This document shows, one piece after another, positions 59,347-64,000 of a DNA stretch of 64,000 nucleotides. Under the pieces are notes generated by a model. It did not search any database, had not been told where the DNA came from, and saw nothing but the letters and a program-made list of their open reading frames with translations. Positions within the stretch are counted from its first letter, which is position 1, and every line of letters begins with the position of its first letter. Origin of the DNA: Numida meleagris (taxonomy: Eukaryota; Chordata; Aves; Galliformes; Numididae); NCBI RefSeq assembly GCF_002078875.1, contig NC_034414.1, positions 13,327,484 through 13,391,483 on the forward strand, given 5' to 3'. The position numbers were made by a program, and so were the translations under genes.

Positions 59347-61331
59347 TATGTATGCTGCTGTTATTGAATGCGTAGGTACAGAATCTCTCATAACTGTTGT
59401 TGGTGGTTTTATAATACCTGACCTTCACCTGAGAGACAGGATGCAGTATTTTATAAAAGTTACTTGTACCTTGACTTAGGGAAGCACTTGAGCTTGAAGT
59501 TCAGCACATTTGTGCTTAAAGGTCATCAACATTTCCTTAATTTCATGTTTTAATTCTTTGTAAAAGAAATATATTCTGTGGGCATATGTCTGGTATTGGT
59601 GAAGACATCTATCTACTACTTCTGTTTGCTGATGAAACAGACGGTGTTATGGTTCTAGAACTGAATTTCAAATTATCATGCACAATCCCTACGCTTGGGT
59701 TATAGCCCAGACTTTGGCTATCTTGGATCAGAGAATATCAGCACTCAAAAAACATCGCTTCAGAAGAACTCACCCCCTAGAAATCCAATAGGAAAGCAAA
59801 GCCAATGTTTTCTTTTCAAATTGTTTCTAGCAAGGAAAAATCAGGAGACTTGTAATAAGCAGACCTACTTCCTCCAGAAACTGTCTATCTTTTCTTGTCC
59901 AGTTTAAAGGATGCAAGCACCTAAAAAAAAAAGAAGCAGACAAATAAATAAAGTCACCTCAGCGCTTCATGGATATCCTGGCTTTTGCAAAGACTTGTCC
60001 AACCACAACCTGAATAATTCAAAGCATTGTTGTCAGGCAGCAGCACAGCCCTCCTAAATAGGCACTTGCCTTATCACTCTACAGCAGATGCTTCAGCCAA
60101 CCATTGGATATTGAAAACATAAATAATGAAACAAAATTTGGAGACAATGGTTTCGGGGCTGGGGACAAAATACTCATGGATATTGTCAGTCTCTGAGTAA
60201 CCAAGCAGCAAAAGCTCAAGTGACAACAATAGGAAGGAGAAGAATGGGGACAAGTGAGGAGGCCTGAATCTCAATAAGGCGCGGAGCTGCACATGCTGCT
60301 GTTACCCTAGAAACTAACCTCTCCCCTGAAGAGGTTTGCCGGGGCATTGTTTGGGGGACACAAGATGTGTCATACACCAGATGGTCGTGTGCTGTATAAC
60401 TCAGTTATCTGAGAGGACAGAGTAAAGGAATGCACACTGCAGAGCGCGTTGCAGGGCCGAGCAGGGCACCATCTGTTCTTTCAGACCCAAGGCACTTTGC
60501 TTTTGCTTCTTTCTTTTTTTTTTTTTTTCCTCCTTCCAAGGAAGGAGAGGAAAACAAAATTAAAATGATTCACCATTCAGAAGGAAAAGAAAAAAAAAAA
60601 ACTTACTACAGTTGCCATATCTCGCTTTAATTTAGCTAATTTTGTCCCCGGGTTTTATGTCAGGTGAATTGCTTCTTTCTGCTTGGGAGAGCAACAATTA
60701 TTTCTCTCTCAGGAGTCTATCATTTATAAATAAAACCCCTTTGAAACCTCATTGGTCATTCACCGTCTGAAAACCCCCAAATGCTCCCGACCATATGCTC
60801 CCGAACGTCCTCTCTCTCCTCCCTGACGGCGCAAGCGGTGTTTGTGCAGCATGGGGGAAAGAAGCCGTCCTTTCCAGGAATTGTTCTCTGTCTCAGCACC
60901 GAGAGGGAAGGGGGGAAGGAGGAAAACAAAAAGCCAGAGTGAAAATCGCAGTCTGCATGATGGGTGTAGGAAGGAAATATTAATCACAGCCCACACAACA
61001 CCAAGGAGAAGTGACTCAGGCGTCTGTGAGGTGCGGCAAGAGTAGGTGTGGGCATGACAAAACAGCACGTGAGCATGTTGCTAGTGCCACCAGAATCAGC
61101 AGAAAGGCTTGGTGCCTCCGGTCGCATGGGATCTGGCCCCGCATGCGCTTGCATAAGCTTTTGCCTGATGATTCCTACACGCACACCTCCCTCTGCCCAG
61201 CAAACCCATATCCAGATGGACCTGAAGGAGAGGAAACGTTTGGATTAATTGAGAAGGAAATCTCTAGGGAAATCAAGTAAAAAACATGGACTCAAAGCAA
61301 AAATTTGTATGCAGAATAAGAGCCAAAGATC

Positions 61332-61534
61332 ACAGAGTCACAGAATGGCTCGGGTTGGAAGAGACCTCGAAGATCATCTAGTTCCAATGCCTGCCATGGG
61401 CAGGGCTGCCGACTGCTAGACCAGACCAGGCTGCCCAGGGCCCCATCCAGCCTGGCCTTGAACACCTCCAGGAATGGGGCATCCACAGCTTCTCTGGGCA
61501 GCCTGTGCCAGTGCCTCACCGCATGAGTAAAATC
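61332..61534 (-). mobile_element. CR1 LINE 3' end fragment
   Basis: Antisense AGAATGGCTCGGGTTGGAAG, CCATCCAGCCTGGCCTTGAA and GGCAGCCTGTGCCAGTGCC. Confidence 0.93.
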
Positions 61535-63237
61535 TGAACCACATTTTGTATTTGGGTTCCCTGTATAGGCTGCTCAGTTAATAGACTGATTAGGCAATCA
61601 TCAGGTCTAACAAATTATTAGGCAATGGTTACACAGCAGTTGTAGACGATAGCATCACCCAAGCTGCATGTAATCCTACCTTTTCCTACATGCTTCTAGT
61701 GCTTACAGCACAGGTAGTTCTTGTAACACCTGTATCTAATGTAAAAATCTTTATGAATTAATGATCAATATACTCACAAGGATATAACACACAGCAGGAC
61801 TGAAAAGAGAACTTACTCTTTGACTTTCTTTCAGGTTTTTCTTTTCTCTTTTTTTTTTCCTTTTCTCTTTCCTTTCCTTTCTATTCTTCTTTTTCTACAA
61901 GATTGCCAGTGTATCTCTCTTTCTAAATAAAAATTCACACAAAGGAGATGATGTATCTCCAAGCAATCTCCTACCTAAGTGAGTCGGAATAAAAATAGTT
62001 ATTAAAATAGTTATTAAAAGAATAACATCAATAATACTTCCTTCCTTGCAATTTAGAAAAATGATTAAAATCTGTCCAGTGCCTGTGCTCATCTGAGAGA
62101 CAGTCCTAGGAACAGCTTTGCCCACTTTGAAGACAAACCAAGCAACCAGCGTGCACCAGAAACCCTTGGAGCACACGTTGGCAGGGCAGTGTGCTTCAGC
62201 ACAGCTCGCTGGAAGGATTGTGTGAAACGCACAGGCACTGCATGCTCGGAGCGCTGCACACAGGCTTGGTAAATTATGGCAAGAAAATCTGTAAAGCTTC
62301 TTCTGTTCCCCCCTCCAGGGATTTGCCTCTCTCTGATCCAAGAAAGCTCGCTGGCGACCGCCTATCCCACTTTCTGCACCTGGCTGAGTGATTTACCAGA
62401 AACTTGACAGGGTCGTGGAAGCTTTCTTTCCTTTGTTCCACGGGTGTCTGCCATGGAGAGCCAAGCCTGGATTAGCTGAGTCTAAATCCCTGGGCAGTTC
62501 GCCAGAGCAATGCTAGCTCTGAAGAAAACGGAGCTCCGAGATGATTTTGAGACTGGCTTTATGCATCGGTTCTTCTTAGGTGCAAATCCACGGGCAGGGA
62601 GCATAATGCCTCACGTCAGGCTGGTAAGCTGTTCCCCGTAGGCAGCAGTTGCCAGCCAATGTGGGAGTTATGTGAACTTTCTGCCTGGCTCGGACAATGC
62701 AGCTTCTCTGGGGCCAGCCCTTCCCTGGCAGTGCTCCCTCGCCAGCCATGTAGGCATCTTTTCACTGGACAACACGCTGCATTACAATAATGCGCATGGA
62801 CACATTGAACAATGCCTCCATTCGGCACCTGCATTTTCTTTGTTGTGGCGCCAACCATTTTGTCATATTGGCTTTTGGGTTTCTGTCATCCAGGAGCGGT
62901 GTGAGGCTTCTTGTGCTGCCCTGGAAAAGCATTCCTGTTTTCCAGTATCTTTCTGTTGCTGCTCCACAGGCAGGGTGCACGAAGCCTCGCAGGAACTGGT
63001 GACTCCTGAGAAAAAGTCTTCTGCAAGTCCCTTCTCAGCCTCGGGAATTACAGATGCCCTTGTGCCCTGAACGCAAGGCTATTATCTGGTCAAAATCTCT
63101 GGCTTAGGGCTGGGGGGAATTTTCAGCCCAGTTCTCACGTAAACAATGTGAATGCACTCACACAGTATTTGTTTTGGCTCCTCTGAATGGCTTTTGAACG
63201 CGTCAGCCTAGTTCAACTGAACTTAACAGAAGGGTAG

Positions 63238-63431
63238 AGGGCACCGGAACAACTTGCTCAGAGAATTGTGGAAGCCCCATCCCTGGAGACATTCAAGGTC
63301 AGGCTGGATGGGGCTCTAGGCACCTGATCTAGTGTAGGTGTCCCTGTTCATTGCAGGGGAGTTGGACTAGATGGCCTTTCAGGGTCCCTTTCAACTCAAG
63401 TGATTCTATGATGATGATTCTTTGATTCTAT
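63238..63431 (+). mobile_element. CR1 LINE 3' end fragment
   Basis: CATCCCTGGAGACATTCAAG, TGTCCCTGTTCATTGCAGGG and a GATTCTTTGATTCTATG tail. Confidence 0.93.
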
Positions 63432-64000
63432 GAGAATAAGAGAGTGAGCTTTGGGTGAGTGAGGCTGGGAGGGTAGTAGAGAGAGAGAGGCCCCACCACC
63501 ATGCAGTCTGAATGTTCCCACCATGGAAAGGCTGAGCATATATTCACACCTCACCAGGCACCAGGTGTGTGATGAAGGAAAAGAACCTGCAAAACATCGC
63601 AACACGGAAGGAAGTTTCAGCTTGAATTTGATCTTAGACATCAAAGTCAGCCCTCACATGAGCCATGAAAAAGCCACTATTTGTAGAAATACTTGATAGT
63701 TTCTACTTGAATTCATCAATTTCTTGTTCTTGCATCTAATCTTTGCTGGGACTCACTGATCACTAGGGCACCAGCTATTTCCTTCTATTTGTTTTGAACT
63801 TGCTTCCCTCCACGTTCCTTCATCGAAGCTGCTGCTGGTCGGGGAGCCCAAAGTCAAGCTTTTCTACAAGCCTTTGAAAATGAAATGTCAGAGCATCTAA
63901 AAAGAATTTGCTTTTGTGCAGGAACATTTCATTGTGTGAGTTCACATGTGGTAGGTAAGGAAAGCTCTCATCACTAAAGTAGAAAGAAATACCTCCAATA

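Larger units (their letters stand above)
45213..64000. other. Intergenic region downstream of CDKN1C
   Basis: No coding exon is supported. By mammalian synteny the 3' end of KCNQ1 should lie to the right on the minus strand. I looked for its C-terminal coiled-coil exon and other conserved exons and recognised none. Contents are GC-rich patches, CR1 copies, simple repeats and candidate regulatory blocks listed separately. Long stretches such as 47.8-49.9, 55.3-57.5 and 61.6-63.2 kb show nothing I can name. Confidence 0.6.

Noticed and set aside
45213..64000. KCNQ1 3' exons on the minus strand
   Set aside because: Expected from synteny, but no frame resembled the KCNQ1 C-terminal assembly domain or other conserved exons; they probably lie beyond the window.

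Overview
This window looks like nuclear DNA from a bird, most likely a galliform (chicken-like). At least 25 fragments of the avian CR1 LINE are scattered on both strands, many ending in the typical GATTCTATG tail. Two vertebrate genes can be read by splicing conserved exons: SLC22A18 on the minus strand and CDKN1C (p57Kip2) on the plus strand. They are divergent neighbours, as in the mammalian 11p15.5 KCNQ1-CDKN1C-SLC22A18 domain. The species is an inference.

Layout. Positions 1-35370 hold the 5' two-thirds of SLC22A18, running right to left. Six coding exons are resolved, each with consensus splice sites and matching reading phase: 35170-35352, 34459-34556, 32513-32658, 31142-31274, 4305-4420 and 3682-3777. 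Together they encode about 257 residues of a major facilitator transporter. The remaining exons should lie left of position 1. One intron (4421-31141) is 26.7 kb long. It holds CR1 copies, weak relics of older SINE and LINE elements, and no other gene that I recognise.

Positions 35371-43287 are the shared upstream region of the two genes, with CR1 copies and a GC-rich patch near 42.03-42.16 kb. A CpG island at about 43.0-44.7 kb carries the CDKN1C promoter and gene. It is interrupted by a 185-base run of N (43288-43472) just upstream of a CCAAT box and a TATA-like box. CDKN1C encodes a compact 199-residue protein from two coding exons (43698-44175 and 44269-44390), followed by a short intron in the 3' untranslated region and a poly(A) signal at 45188.

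Positions 45.2-64 kb contain no recognisable coding exon. By synteny KCNQ1 should follow to the right, but I could not identify its exons. This stretch contains a second, gene-less CpG island (about 50.6-52.3 kb), several non-repetitive AT-rich blocks that look like candidate conserved regulatory elements, and more CR1 copies.

CDKN1C is a cyclin-dependent kinase inhibitor that restrains growth; SLC22A18 is a polyspecific transporter. In eutherian mammals both are maternally expressed under KCNQ1OT1 control. Nothing in this sequence tests imprinting, and I saw no novel multi-gene system. The main points of interest are the gene structures and the candidate regulatory DNA around CDKN1C.
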